This document shows positions 23,011 through 32,041 of a stretch of DNA of 64,000 nucleotides, piece by piece. The stretch covers positions 1 to 64,000 of the forward strand of contig NZ_VUOK01000045.1 in NCBI RefSeq assembly GCF_009806555.1, in the 5' to 3' direction. The position numbers were made by a program, and so were the translations under genes. The notes under the pieces were generated by a model. The model saw only the letters and a program-made list of their open reading frames with translations. It did not search any database and was not told where the DNA came from. Origin of the DNA: Methylobacterium sp. 2A. Lineage in GTDB: Bacteria > Pseudomonadota > Alphaproteobacteria > Rhizobiales > Beijerinckiaceae. Numbering within the stretch: position 1 is the first letter of the stretch; each line of letters starts with the position of its first letter.

Positions 23011-24036
23011 TCAATAGGTCGCGAACAGGCGCGCCACCGCCTCCGGCTCCGCCGTGACGGTCAGCGCCAGGGCGAGGAGGATCCGGGCCTTCTGCGGGGT
23101 CAGGTTGTCGGCGCTGAGGATGCCGCGGTCGCGCAGGCGGGTGGTGAGCGGGACCACGCCGCTCCCGGCCCGGGTCGACATCACCACCACGATCCCGGCG
23201 GCGGCCGCCGCCTCCAGGGCCTCGGCCTCGCCGGGCGGGACCATGCCGGGGGCGAGCCCCGCCGAGACCAGGCCCCGCGCCCCCGCGGCCTGGAACGCCC
23301 GCACGGCGGTGCCGTCGGCATCGGCGTAGCCGTAGGCGATGTCGACCCGCGGCAGCGCGGACAGGTCCTGGATGTCGAAGGGTGTGCCCGGCGCGTGAGC
23401 CCGCTCGGAGCGGCGGTAGTACCGGACATGAGCGCCGTCGACATGGCCGAGCACCCCGAAATCCGGTGTCCGGAACGTCTGGAGCCGGGCCACCGAGGTC
23501 TTGGTCACCTCGCGGGCCGCCTGGATCTCGTCGTTGAGCACCACGAGGACGCCGCGCCCGCGGGATTCGGGCGCCGCCGCGGTGCGCACCGCCGCCACGA
23601 GGTTGAGCTTGGCGTCGGTGGACAGCGCGCTCAGGGGTCGCTGCGAGCCGACCAGCACCACCGGCAGATCCACCGTCAGGGTGAGGTTCAGCGCGTAGGC
23701 GGTCTCCTCCAGGGTGGCGGTGCCGTGTCCGATGACGATGCCGGCGAGGTCCGGATGCTCCACCGCGAGTCGCGCACACAGGCCGACGAGGTCGCGCCAC
23801 TCGGCAAAGCCGATCGCCGGGCTCGGCACCGCCCGGAACGGGACCGGCACCATTGCGGCCACGCCCGCCAGTTCCGGGACCGCCTCCAGGAGGCCGGTGG
23901 CGTCGAGGCGCCGGTCGGTGGCGCCGTAGTCGAGGATGTCGAGGGTGTCGCAGCCGAGGGATGCGATCGTCCCGCCCGTCCCGATGAACGCCACCTTGGG
24001 TAAACCGGGCCCGTGTCCCGCCGTCTCTGCCGCCAT
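23011..24036 (-). CDS. Asparaginase family protein
   Basis: 341 aa from ATG 24036. The first catalytic Thr is in FIGTGGTIASLG and the second triad block is VIGHGTATLEETAY. The C-terminal domain has VVMSTRAGSG and LTPQKARILLALAL, as in bacterial asparaginases. No signal peptide is seen, so a cytosolic type I enzyme releasing ammonia from asparagine is likely. It is the upstream gene of a two-gene unit with the isochorismatase-like protein. A much longer frame upstream (to 24354) is non-family sequence and was not used. Confidence 0.85.
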   Translation of the reverse strand: MAAETAGHGPGLPKVAFIGTGGTIASLGCDTLDILDYGATDRRLDATGLLEAVPELAGVAAMVPVPFRAVPSPAIGFAEWRDLVGLCARLAVEHPDLAGIVIGHGTATLEETAYALNLTLTVDLPVVLVGSQRPLSALSTDAKLNLVAAVRTAAAPESRGRGVLVVLNDEIQAAREVTKTSVARLQTFRTPDFGVLGHVDGAHVRYYRRSERAHAPGTPFDIQDLSALPRVDIAYGYADADGTAVRAFQAAGARGLVSAGLAPGMVPPGEAEALEAAAAAGIVVVMSTRAGSGVVPLTTRLRDRGILSADNLTPQKARILLALALTVTAEPEAVARLFATY

Positions 24037-24169
24037 GCCGAGTCTCCCGGCCGTTTCCGGCCCAGCGAATGCAGGCGGACGATGCCGCGGCGAGGGGCCC
24101 GGGTCGACCCCGCCGGGCGCAGGCGGGCGATGCGCCGGACGATGGGCGCATCGCCCGGACGCGATCGTG

Positions 24170-24778
24170 TCAGCTCCGGAAGTCGACCAGCAGCGCCGAG
24201 ATGTTGGTGCCGGTGCTGGTGCCGCTCGCCCCGTAGCCGGCGCTTGAGGACTGGCTGCTCTGGAGCTGCTGGAGGAAGCTGGCCAGCAGGTCGCTCGCCG
24301 ACGCCGTATCGGCGCTGCTCGACGAACCGGACGTGCTGCTGTCGGAGGCGGCATCAGACGGCGGCGGGCCGGGCGGGGGGCCCGGGGGCGGGCCGCCGGC
24401 GCCGGAGACGCCGTCCTCCGCGTCGGCGGCCTGGGTGCTCTGGCCGTGGCTGGCGAACAGGGTCTTCAGTTCGGTGGCCTGGTCGCTGGTCAGGCTGCCG
24501 CTGCTCACCTGATCGGCGATCAGGCTGTCGACCCGGTCCTTCATGGAGGACGGGTCGAGCTTGGCCTGGGTGCCGCCGCTCGCGCCCGTGCGGTCCGCCG
24601 ACAGGCTCGAATCGATCGACGACAGGGCGCTCGTCAGGGCGGTGGCGTCGGTGCTGCTGAGGGTGCCGGCCGACAGCTCGCTGCTGATCGTGTCGGCCAT
24701 CCGCGTCTGCGGACTGTCCTGGGTCGACCATCGCGGCGCGTAGAGCTGCGACGCCGTGGTGGAACTGATGCTACTCAT
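24170..24778 (-). CDS. Ser/Thr-rich conserved hypothetical protein
   Basis: 202 aa, low complexity. Two related helical blocks occur: ISSELSAGTLSSTDATALTS (about 31-50) and IADQVSSGSLTSDQATELKT (about 86-105), similar to EF-hand-like repeats of a family often found in alphaproteobacteria. A Gly/Pro run (GGPPPGPPPGPPPSD) and a Ser-rich tail follow. No signal peptide or lipobox is seen. Function is unknown. The 242-bp gap before cheR holds nothing I recognise. Confidence 0.65.
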   Translation of the reverse strand: MSSISSTTASQLYAPRWSTQDSPQTRMADTISSELSAGTLSSTDATALTSALSSIDSSLSADRTGASGGTQAKLDPSSMKDRVDSLIADQVSSGSLTSDQATELKTLFASHGQSTQAADAEDGVSGAGGPPPGPPPGPPPSDAASDSSTSGSSSSADTASASDLLASFLQQLQSSQSSSAGYGASGTSTGTNISALLVDFRS

Positions 24779-25020
24779 GGAAACGCTCGGGGCACGGGAC
24801 TGCCGGAAACGCCCGGCGGCGGGTCCGTGTGCAAATTACCCACGCGGTTCTTAAGGCCGCGTTTCCCGGGCCGTCGCAATGCGAGGCGCCGAACCGAATT
24901 CCGGACGGCGGGAGAGCGGGCGCCTCCGCGCGTCTTCGCGCACCTGCCGTCGGAGCGTCGCGGGGCCAAACCGGAGGCCGCGCGACGGCGCCTCCGATCG
25001 ACGGCTCGCCCGGGAGGGGA

Positions 25021-25887
25021 TCAGACGCTGGCCGCGACCCGCAGCGGCATCGCCGGCTCGCCCGGACGCGCCGCCGGCCCGGCATGCGTGTAGAGGCCGC
25101 GATGCTTCGGATGGGGCATGAGCCGATCGGTCAGCCCGATCACCGTCTCGGCCGCGCCCAGGAGCAGCGCACCCTCCGGCGCGAGCTGGGCGGCGAGCCG
25201 GGCCAGCACGTCCGACTTCGTCGGCGCATCGAAATAGATCAGCACGTTGCGGCAGTAGATGATGTCGAACTGGCCGAGCGCCGTGAAGCTGTGCAGCAGG
25301 TTGAGCTGGCGGTAATCCACCATGTTGCGCAGGCTCTGGGCGATCTGCCACTGCTCGCCGACCTGGGTGAAGTACTTGATCAGCCACTGCACCGGCAGGC
25401 CGCGCTGGACCTCGAAATGGCTGTAGAGCCCGGCCTTGGCCTTCTCGATCACCTCGGTCGAGATGTCGGTCGCCACGATCTCGACCTGCCAGCCGGGCAT
25501 CCGGGGCGCCGCTTCCTGCAGCAGCATGGCGAGCGAGTACGGCTCCTGACCCGTGGAGGAGGCCGCGCACCAGATCCGAAGCCGGCGCCGGCTGGCGTTG
25601 CGCATCAGCGCCTCCGGCAGCAGCGTGTCGCGGAACAGGTCGAACGGGATCCGGTCGCGGAAGAAGAAGGTCTCGTTCGTGGTCATCGCCTCGACCACGT
25701 CCCGCTCCATCGCGCCGTTCCGGCCGAGCTTGAGCGCGCCGATCAGCTCGGCGAGGCTCCCGAGCCCGTAGCGGCGGCAGATCGGGGTCAGCCGGCTCTC
25801 CACGAGGTAGCGCTTCTCGGCGGTCAGCGCGAGGCCGGAGCGCTGCTTGAGGAAGCCGCGCAGGAATTCGAATTCGAGCTCGGTCAT
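25021..25887 (-). CDS. cheR: Chemotaxis protein methyltransferase CheR
   Basis: 288 aa. The N-terminal CheR domain (EFEFLRGFLKQRSGLAL) is followed by the SAM-binding fold with RIWCAASSTGQEPYSLAMLL (about 105-125) and FDIIYCRNVLIYFD. It methylates glutamates of chemoreceptors using SAM. Its ATG overlaps the cheB stop by 4 bp. It is the last gene of the minus-strand cheA-W-Y-B-R cluster. Confidence 0.95.
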   Translation of the reverse strand: MTELEFEFLRGFLKQRSGLALTAEKRYLVESRLTPICRRYGLGSLAELIGALKLGRNGAMERDVVEAMTTNETFFFRDRIPFDLFRDTLLPEALMRNASRRRLRIWCAASSTGQEPYSLAMLLQEAAPRMPGWQVEIVATDISTEVIEKAKAGLYSHFEVQRGLPVQWLIKYFTQVGEQWQIAQSLRNMVDYRQLNLLHSFTALGQFDIIYCRNVLIYFDAPTKSDVLARLAAQLAPEGALLLGAAETVIGLTDRLMPHPKHRGLYTHAGPAARPGEPAMPLRVAASV

Positions 25888-27065
25888 GCCGGCTGACCCG
25901 TGATCATGGCGCGCAGCGCCGTCGCGAGTTCGGACAGGGGCAGCACCGCCTCGGCCAAGCCGGCCCGGGCGACGCTGCCCGGCATCCCCCAGACCGTGCT
26001 GGTGGCCTCGTCCTGGGCGAGCACCGGACCGCCCGCGTCCGTGAGCGCCCGGGCGCCGTTGGTGCCGTCCGAGCCCATGCCGGTGAGGATCACGGTGGCG
26101 GTGGCGGCCCCGAACACGACCGCCGCATCCTTGAACAGCACGTCGACCGCGGGCCGGCAGAAATTCACCGGCGGCCCGTCGGTGAGCTTGATGATGGGCC
26201 CGTTCGGGCCCGCGGCGAGGCCCATGTGGCGGCCGCCCGGGGCCACGTAGATGCGGCCGGCCTCGATCCGCTCGTCGGGCTTGCCCTCGGCGGCCTTGAT
26301 CCCGGTCCGGGTGGTGAGGTGCTCGGCGAACACCGCGGTGAAGATCGGCGGCATGTGCTGGACGATCAGCACCGGGAGCCGGCGGAGCGCCGCCGCGCCG
26401 ATCCCCTCCAGCATCTCGCCCACTGCCCGCGGGCCGCCCGTGGAGGAGCCGATCAGCAGGGCGCGGGGCGTGGTGCGGCTCCGGACCTTCGGCCGCAGGG
26501 TGAAGGGCGTCGCCGGGCGCGGGGCCGCCGGTGCGGCCACGGCGGGCACCGGCTGGGCCGTCGGCACGGGGGCGGAGGCCGGGCGCCGGGTCCGCGCCCG
26601 GGCCGCGCCGAACACGCGCACACGCTCGATCAATTCCGCCCGGAACATTTCCGAGGTGGTGACGCCGCGGCTGCTCTCGGGCTTGGCGATGTAATCCACC
26701 GCCCCGAGGGCGAGGCATTTCAGCGAGATGTCGGCGTTGCGGGTGGTCAGCGTCGACATCATGACGACCTGCACGCTCGGGCTCATGGCGAGCATGCGCG
26801 GTAGCGCGGTGGTGCCGTCGAGTTCCGGCATCTCGATATCGAGCAGGACCACGTCCGGGTCGTGCTTGGCGATCATCTCGACGGCGATGCGCCCGTTGGA
26901 CGCCGTGCCGACGAGCGTGAACCCGGCCTCGCCGATCCAGCGGGCCACGAGGCCGCGAACCACGGCGGAATCATCGGCCACCAGAACCCGGATCGCGGCG
27001 GCGGCCCCGGAGGTACTCTGGGTAGACGGGCTGCGTGGCGGTGCGACCGCGGGGCTCAGGGCCAT
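25884..27065 (-). CDS. cheB: Chemotaxis response regulator protein-glutamate methylesterase CheB
   Basis: 393 aa. The N-terminal receiver (about 22-140) has the Asp pocket VLLDIEMPELDG. A Pro/Ala linker leads to the C-terminal esterase with the nucleophile in LLIGSSTGGPRAVGEML, the His in VQHMPP and the Asp in GMGSDGTNGA. It removes methyl groups from receptors to reset adaptation. It overlaps cheR by 4 bp and lies 61 bp after cheY. Confidence 0.95.
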   Translation of the reverse strand: MALSPAVAPPRSPSTQSTSGAAAAIRVLVADDSAVVRGLVARWIGEAGFTLVGTASNGRIAVEMIAKHDPDVVLLDIEMPELDGTTALPRMLAMSPSVQVVMMSTLTTRNADISLKCLALGAVDYIAKPESSRGVTTSEMFRAELIERVRVFGAARARTRRPASAPVPTAQPVPAVAAPAAPRPATPFTLRPKVRSRTTPRALLIGSSTGGPRAVGEMLEGIGAAALRRLPVLIVQHMPPIFTAVFAEHLTTRTGIKAAEGKPDERIEAGRIYVAPGGRHMGLAAGPNGPIIKLTDGPPVNFCRPAVDVLFKDAAVVFGAATATVILTGMGSDGTNGARALTDAGGPVLAQDEATSTVWGMPGSVARAGLAEAVLPLSELATALRAMITGQPA

Positions 27066-27126
27066 GATGCGTGCCTCGGGTACGGGGTCGCAGAAGCAGG
27101 AAAGGGGTGCGCGCGGCGCGAAAAAG

Positions 27127-27519
27127 TCAGGCCGCGTCGGCGACGAGCCCGACCTGCTCGAGCTTGGCCGTCAGGATGTCGCGGTCGAACGGCTTCATGA
27201 TGTACTCGTCCGCCCCCGCCCGCAGGGCGCGGGCGATCGCGCCGATATCGTTCTCGGTGGTGCAGAACAGGACCTTCGGCACCTCGCCGCCCTCGCTCCG
27301 GCGCAGGGCCTGGAGGAAGGCGTAGCCGTCCATATTCGGCATGTTCCAGTCGAGCAGGATCGCGTCCGGCATGTTCGCCGCGCAGGCTTCGAGGGCGGCG
27401 TTGCCGTCCTCGGCCTCGCTGACGTTCATGCCGAGATCCTCGATGATCCGGCGGGCGACCTTCCGGATCACCGCGGAATCGTCCACGACCAGGCAGTTGG
27501 TCTCGTGCGGCGCCTTCAT
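27127..27519 (-). CDS. cheY: Chemotaxis-type response regulator CheY
   Basis: 130-aa single receiver: VVDDSAVIRKVARRIIEDLG, the phospho-Asp in ILLDWNMPNMDG and the Lys in IMKPF. It would carry the output of CheA to the motor or another target. It lies between cheW (10 bp away) and cheB. Confidence 0.92.
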   Translation of the reverse strand: MKAPHETNCLVVDDSAVIRKVARRIIEDLGMNVSEAEDGNAALEACAANMPDAILLDWNMPNMDGYAFLQALRRSEGGEVPKVLFCTTENDIGAIARALRAGADEYIMKPFDRDILTAKLEQVGLVADAA

Positions 27520-27529
27520 GGCCTTCTCC

Positions 27530-28063
27530 TCAAGCCGCCTTGGCGCCGGCGGGCGTGAAGCCGAGGAGCGCGTCCACGTCGAGGATCACCAGGAGGCGCC
27601 CGTCGAGCCGGTGGACGCAGGTGGCGAGGTTGCGGAAGCGCGGATCGAGGTTGATCGGCACCGCCTCCCGGCTGTCGGCGCCGAGCTTCAGCACCTCGCC
27701 GACGCCGTCGACCACGAGGGCGAAGGTCTCGCCCGCCTGTTCGAGGCCGATCGCCATCTTCGGATTGGCCTTCGAGCCGTCCGCCTCGTCCGGCGCGTCG
27801 GGCAGGCCCAAGCGGCGACGCAGGCTCATGGCGGTGACCACGCGGCCGCGCAGGTTCAGCAGGCCGACGATCTCGGCCGGCGCGAGCGGCACCGGCGTGA
27901 CACCCGACGGCACGAACACGTCGTGGACCCGCTCGATCGCCAGCCCGAACAGGGTCTCGCCGACGAAGACCGTCACGAAGTCGTCGGTGGCGCCGGTCTC
28001 GACGCCGTTGGTGGTGGCGCCCTTCGCTTGGGCGCCGGTGGCGTTGGCATTGGCTGCCTGCAT
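27530..28063 (-). CDS. cheW: Chemotaxis coupling protein CheW
   Basis: 177 aa. The CheW fold starts at VTVFVGETLFGLAIERVHDV and includes IVGLLNLRGRVVTAMSLRRR, the characteristic coupling loop, and a C-terminal RRLDGRLLVILDVDALLGF-like strand. It bridges chemoreceptors and CheA. An Ala/Gly/Thr-rich N-terminal tail of about 28 residues is unusual but common in this group. Confidence 0.93.
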   Translation of the reverse strand: MQAANANATGAQAKGATTNGVETGATDDFVTVFVGETLFGLAIERVHDVFVPSGVTPVPLAPAEIVGLLNLRGRVVTAMSLRRRLGLPDAPDEADGSKANPKMAIGLEQAGETFALVVDGVGEVLKLGADSREAVPINLDPRFRNLATCVHRLDGRLLVILDVDALLGFTPAGAKAA

Positions 28064-28123
28064 CGGAACTCTCCGGATGATCGTCTCGATCGTTTCGGTC
28101 GACGGGGGCGCGTGGCGCGGGGA

Positions 28124-30862
28124 TCAGGCCGCCTTCGAGACCGTCTCGGCGCCGAGCTCGGCCAGCGCGGCGATCAGGCCGGCCCGATCGAACTTCGCCA
28201 CGAGATCGGCGATCGCCAGGGAGCGGGCCCGCTCCACCGCATCGGCGCCGATCGCCCCGGTGAGGCCGATCACCGGGAGTGCGGCGAGCCGCGGCTCGGC
28301 CCGGCGCATCGCCGCCACGAGGTCGAAGCCGCTGCGGCCCGGCATTTCGAGATCGGTGACCACCACCTCGATCTCCGGATCGGATTGCAGGGTGTTGAGC
28401 GCCGCCTCCGCACTCGCCGCCGTGACCACGTTGTAGCCCGCCGCCTTCAGCACCGGGGTCAGCATGTCACGGAAGAAGGCCGAATCGTCGACCAGCAGGA
28501 TCGTGGAGAGCTGCTCGGGCCGCTTCAGGCCGCGCGCCCAGTCGTCGTAGGCCAGCGGCAGGAAATGGGCGATGTTGATGATGTCGGTCGCCCGGCCCCG
28601 CAGCACCGCCGAGCCGATCAGGTCCGAGCGGTCGGCCGCGATCTCGATGTCGAGGCGCTCCTCGACGATGTCGACGATCTCGTCGACCACCAGCCCCATG
28701 GCGCGGTCGCCGTCCGAGAACACCACCAGGGCCTGGGTCCCCTCCGACTTGATGGTAATCGCCGGATCGGCCGGCACCAGGGGCATCAGGCGCCCGCGGT
28801 ACTGGATCAGCGCCCGGCCGCCCAGCCACTCGACCTTGGCGCACTCGATCTCTTCGAGGCGCGTGACCAGCGACAGCGGCACCGCCTTGAAGCTGCCCTG
28901 GCCGCCCTTGAACACCAGGAGCGTCGTCTTGGAATCGGCCACCTCGTTCGCCGCATCGTCGTCGGCATCGGCGTGGCCGCCGCTGCCCTGGACGCCCTGC
29001 GCCACCTGGCGGGCGACGCCGTTCGGATCGACGATCAGCACCACGGCGCCGTCTCCGAGAATCGTATTGCCGGCAAACATCGGGATGTGCCGCAGCTTCA
29101 CCGACATCGGCTTCACGACGATCTCCTCCGTGTGGAAGACCTCGTCGACGAGGATGCCGAAGCGCTCCCGCCCGACCTGGGCGACCACCACGAAGCCGGC
29201 CTGCTCCGTCTCGGTGCCGGCCTCGGCCTGCCCGAGCAGCCCGGTCAGCGACACGATCGGCAGCAGGCGCTCGCGCAGGCGCAGCACCGGCGCGCCGTTG
29301 ATCCGCTCGACCCGCTGCGCGCCCGCATCGACCCGCACCAGCTCCAGCACGGCCACCTGCGGCAGGGCGAAGCGATGCTCGCCGGCCCGCACGATCAAAG
29401 CCGCCACGATGGCGAGCGTCAGCGGGATCTTGATGGTGAAGGTGGTGCCGCGGCCCGCCGTGGTGGCGATGTCGATCAGGCCGCCGATGGTCTCGATATT
29501 GGTCTTGACCACGTCCATGCCGACGCCGCGGCCCGAGACCGAGGTCACCGCCGCCGCCGTGGAGAAGCCCGCATCGAAGATGAACTTGGCGACCTGCGCG
29601 TCGGTCATCCGGTCGACATCGGCCTGGGAGGCGAGGCCCCGCTCCACCGCCTTCTTGCGGATCGCCGCGAGGTTGAGACCCTTGCCGTCGTCGGCGATCT
29701 CGATCGTGATCGTGCCGCCCTCGTGATAGGCGGCGAGCCGGATCGTGCCGCGGGCGGGCTTGCCCGCCGCCACCCGCTCGGCGGTCGATTCGAGGCCGTG
29801 ATCGGCCGAGTTGCGGACCATGTGGGTCAGCGGGTCCTTGATGACCTCGAGGACCTGCCGGTCGAGCTCGGTCTCGGCGCCGACCATCACGAGGTCGATC
29901 TGCTTGCCGAGTTCCGCCGAGAGGTCGCGCACGACCCGCGGCAGCTTCTGCCACGCATTGCCGATCGGCTGCATGCGCGTCTTCATCACGCCGTCCTGCA
30001 GCTCGGCCGTGACATGGGACAGGCGCTGCAGCGGGACCTTGTAGCTCGAATCCTCGTGCCGGCGGGCGATCTCGAGGAGCTGGTTGCGCGTCAGCACCAG
30101 CTCCGAGACCATCGTCATCAGGTGCTCGAGCGTGTCGACGCTCACCCGGATCGTCTGGTTCTTGGAGGCGGCCGCCGTCTCGCCCTCAGGGCCGGCCTCG
30201 GCCTTCTCGGCGCGCACGGGCTCGGCCTCGGTCGCCTCGACCGGCGCCGGCTCGGCCTTGGGCGCACTCGCCTTGATCTCGCTCACCTTGGGCGCGGAGA
30301 CAGGCGCAGGCTCGGGTGCGGCGGGCAGAGGCGCCGCGAAATCCGATTCGTCCGGCCCTGGCGCCGCCAGGAACGCGGCCTCCAGCTCGTCGAGCGAGAC
30401 CTCGCCGGGCTTCAATTCGCGGGCCACCGGCTCGGGCAGCACCGGCTCGGGCGGCGGCGGGGGAGCCGCCGGCTCCGACGCCTCGGGCGCGCCCTCGGCC
30501 ATGCGCTCCAGGGCGGAGATGAGGTCGTCGTCCGACCCCGCCGGCTCGGTGCCGGTGGCCTCCAGATCGGCCAGGATCTCCTTCAGCCGATCCAGGGTCA
30601 GCAGGATCAGCGTCACCGAGGCGGAGGTCGCGGGCAATCCGTCCCGGAACCGGCCCATCAATGTCTCGGCCGCATGCGCCAAGGCTTCGAGACGCGGAAG
30701 TCCGAGAAATCCACACGTTCCTTTGATCGTGTGGACCAGCCGGAAGATGTTCCGTAGGATCGTCTCGTTATTCGGATCCTGCTCGAACCGGACGAGCTCT
30801 GCATCGACCGTGTCGAGATGCTCGCCGCTCTCAGTCAGGAACTCGCGAAGCAGGTCGTCCAT
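28124..30862 (-). CDS. cheA: Hybrid chemotaxis histidine kinase CheA with C-terminal receiver
   Basis: 912 aa. The Hpt domain carries the phospho-His in LVHTIKGTCGFLG (His44). A long Ala/Glu/Pro-rich linker (about 140-240) replaces a recognisable P2. Dimerisation (LEHLMTMVSELVLTRNQLLE) and the HATPase (VRNSADHGLE and GRGVGMDVVKTN) follow, then two CheW-like domains and a C-terminal receiver (LLVDDSAFFRDMLTPVLKAA, Asp in VVTDLEMPGRSG). Such fused receivers are usual for the alphaproteobacterial FIS-type or alternative Che clusters and act as a phosphate sink or second output. No chemoreceptor gene is in the window. Confidence 0.93.
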   Translation of the reverse strand: MDDLLREFLTESGEHLDTVDAELVRFEQDPNNETILRNIFRLVHTIKGTCGFLGLPRLEALAHAAETLMGRFRDGLPATSASVTLILLTLDRLKEILADLEATGTEPAGSDDDLISALERMAEGAPEASEPAAPPPPPEPVLPEPVARELKPGEVSLDELEAAFLAAPGPDESDFAAPLPAAPEPAPVSAPKVSEIKASAPKAEPAPVEATEAEPVRAEKAEAGPEGETAAASKNQTIRVSVDTLEHLMTMVSELVLTRNQLLEIARRHEDSSYKVPLQRLSHVTAELQDGVMKTRMQPIGNAWQKLPRVVRDLSAELGKQIDLVMVGAETELDRQVLEVIKDPLTHMVRNSADHGLESTAERVAAGKPARGTIRLAAYHEGGTITIEIADDGKGLNLAAIRKKAVERGLASQADVDRMTDAQVAKFIFDAGFSTAAAVTSVSGRGVGMDVVKTNIETIGGLIDIATTAGRGTTFTIKIPLTLAIVAALIVRAGEHRFALPQVAVLELVRVDAGAQRVERINGAPVLRLRERLLPIVSLTGLLGQAEAGTETEQAGFVVVAQVGRERFGILVDEVFHTEEIVVKPMSVKLRHIPMFAGNTILGDGAVVLIVDPNGVARQVAQGVQGSGGHADADDDAANEVADSKTTLLVFKGGQGSFKAVPLSLVTRLEEIECAKVEWLGGRALIQYRGRLMPLVPADPAITIKSEGTQALVVFSDGDRAMGLVVDEIVDIVEERLDIEIAADRSDLIGSAVLRGRATDIINIAHFLPLAYDDWARGLKRPEQLSTILLVDDSAFFRDMLTPVLKAAGYNVVTAASAEAALNTLQSDPEIEVVVTDLEMPGRSGFDLVAAMRRAEPRLAALPVIGLTGAIGADAVERARSLAIADLVAKFDRAGLIAALAELGAETVSKAA

Positions 30863-30965
30863 AGGCGCTACTCGTTACCGGAAGAAGGTCTCGCGCACCG
30901 TACTTACTCCGGCGCGGTTAGGGAAGCGTTTCAGTTCCTGCCCCGCGCGAGAGTTTTTCATAATT

Positions 30966-31676
30966 TCATGCCAACGCGGTATCGGAACCCTCACCGGAGG
31001 CCTCATCGGATGCTTCGATCACTGTCGGCGCGGCCGTGATCGTCACCTCATCTTCCTGGATGGCGAATCGAACATCCATGGCGGCCGCCCGCGCGACGAG
31101 GCCGGCGTAGAACGGCAGGATGCCGTGGGCGTCGACCGTGCCGCTCTCGGGGCTGCCGGCCATCAGCTCCTCCACGTGCGGGGGGATGCGGGCATGCGAG
31201 CCCTTGGACTTCAGCACGAAGCGCGGCGCCTCGCCGTCGCCGGAGACGACGACGTCGATCGCGCCGCCCCGGGGGATCGCGGTCGTGGCGATCATCACGA
31301 GGTTGAGGAGCAGCTTGACCTTGTTCTTGGGAAACAGCGCCTGCGGGGCGCTCCAGGTCAGCTTGGTCTTGTCGTCGGAGAACATCCCCTTGGCCACGCC
31401 CTCGGCATCGGCGAGGTCGATCGAGGCGCCGGCCGATCCCGCGGCCCCGAAGGCGATGCGGGCGAATTTCAGCCGCGCCGAGGCCTGCCGGGCGCTCTTG
31501 CCGATCAGCTCCAGCGCGAAGGTGCGCATCGATTCGTCCTGGTCGTCCTCCAGGACTTCGAGGCCGTTCACGATCGCGCCGACGGGGCTGATCACATCGT
31601 GGCAGACGCGGGAACAGAGCAGGGCCGCGAGGTCGAGGCCGTCGAGGGTCAGGGTCGGCGAGTTCGGGGACGACAT
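30966..31676 (-). CDS. chpT: Histidine phosphotransferase ChpT
   Basis: 236 aa. The phospho-His lies in LLCSRVCHDVISPVGAIVNG (His of CHD), the ChpT signature. The rest is a degenerate HATPase-like fold (KVKLLLNLVMIATTAIPRGG) without ATP-binding boxes. It passes phosphate from CckA to CtrA and CpdR in cell-cycle control. It lies 103 bp before cheA on the same strand. A C-terminal acidic tail is extra. Confidence 0.88.
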   Translation of the reverse strand: MSSPNSPTLTLDGLDLAALLCSRVCHDVISPVGAIVNGLEVLEDDQDESMRTFALELIGKSARQASARLKFARIAFGAAGSAGASIDLADAEGVAKGMFSDDKTKLTWSAPQALFPKNKVKLLLNLVMIATTAIPRGGAIDVVVSGDGEAPRFVLKSKGSHARIPPHVEELMAGSPESGTVDAHGILPFYAGLVARAAAMDVRFAIQEDEVTITAAPTVIEASDEASGEGSDTALA

Positions 31677-32041
31677 GGTGCGCTCCGGGCGGATCTGGTT
31701 CGGGCGTCTGCGGGCCGGGGCCCCGACTGGCGGCCGTTCGTCGGCCGCCGCATCCGGCGTACACGTCGCCCACTAAGGAATCCGCGCGCGCGGCGGGCCG
31801 GACCGGGGGCGACGGCCGGTCCGCACGGATAGACGCCACGCCGGCCTTTGAAAAGCGTTACCGGGATTGACGGAACGGTGATCGCGGCCTCGACTCGGCC
31901 CCGCGATTCGAGGCCGCACCCGGGAGGATGCGGCATGAGGCGCGGAACGGGACACGGCATGAAACGCGATGTCGGCCTCCGGGTTAGCCCCGTGGTCCGC
32001 GGGTTCGGCCGCGGCGGATCCGGAACGCCCTGACCCGCGCC

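Noticed and set aside
27341..30757. Very long plus-strand frame (over 1100 codons) opposite cheA and cheW
   Set aside because: Antisense of real Che genes; its Arg/His/Gly-rich composition is the usual shadow of GC-rich coding DNA.
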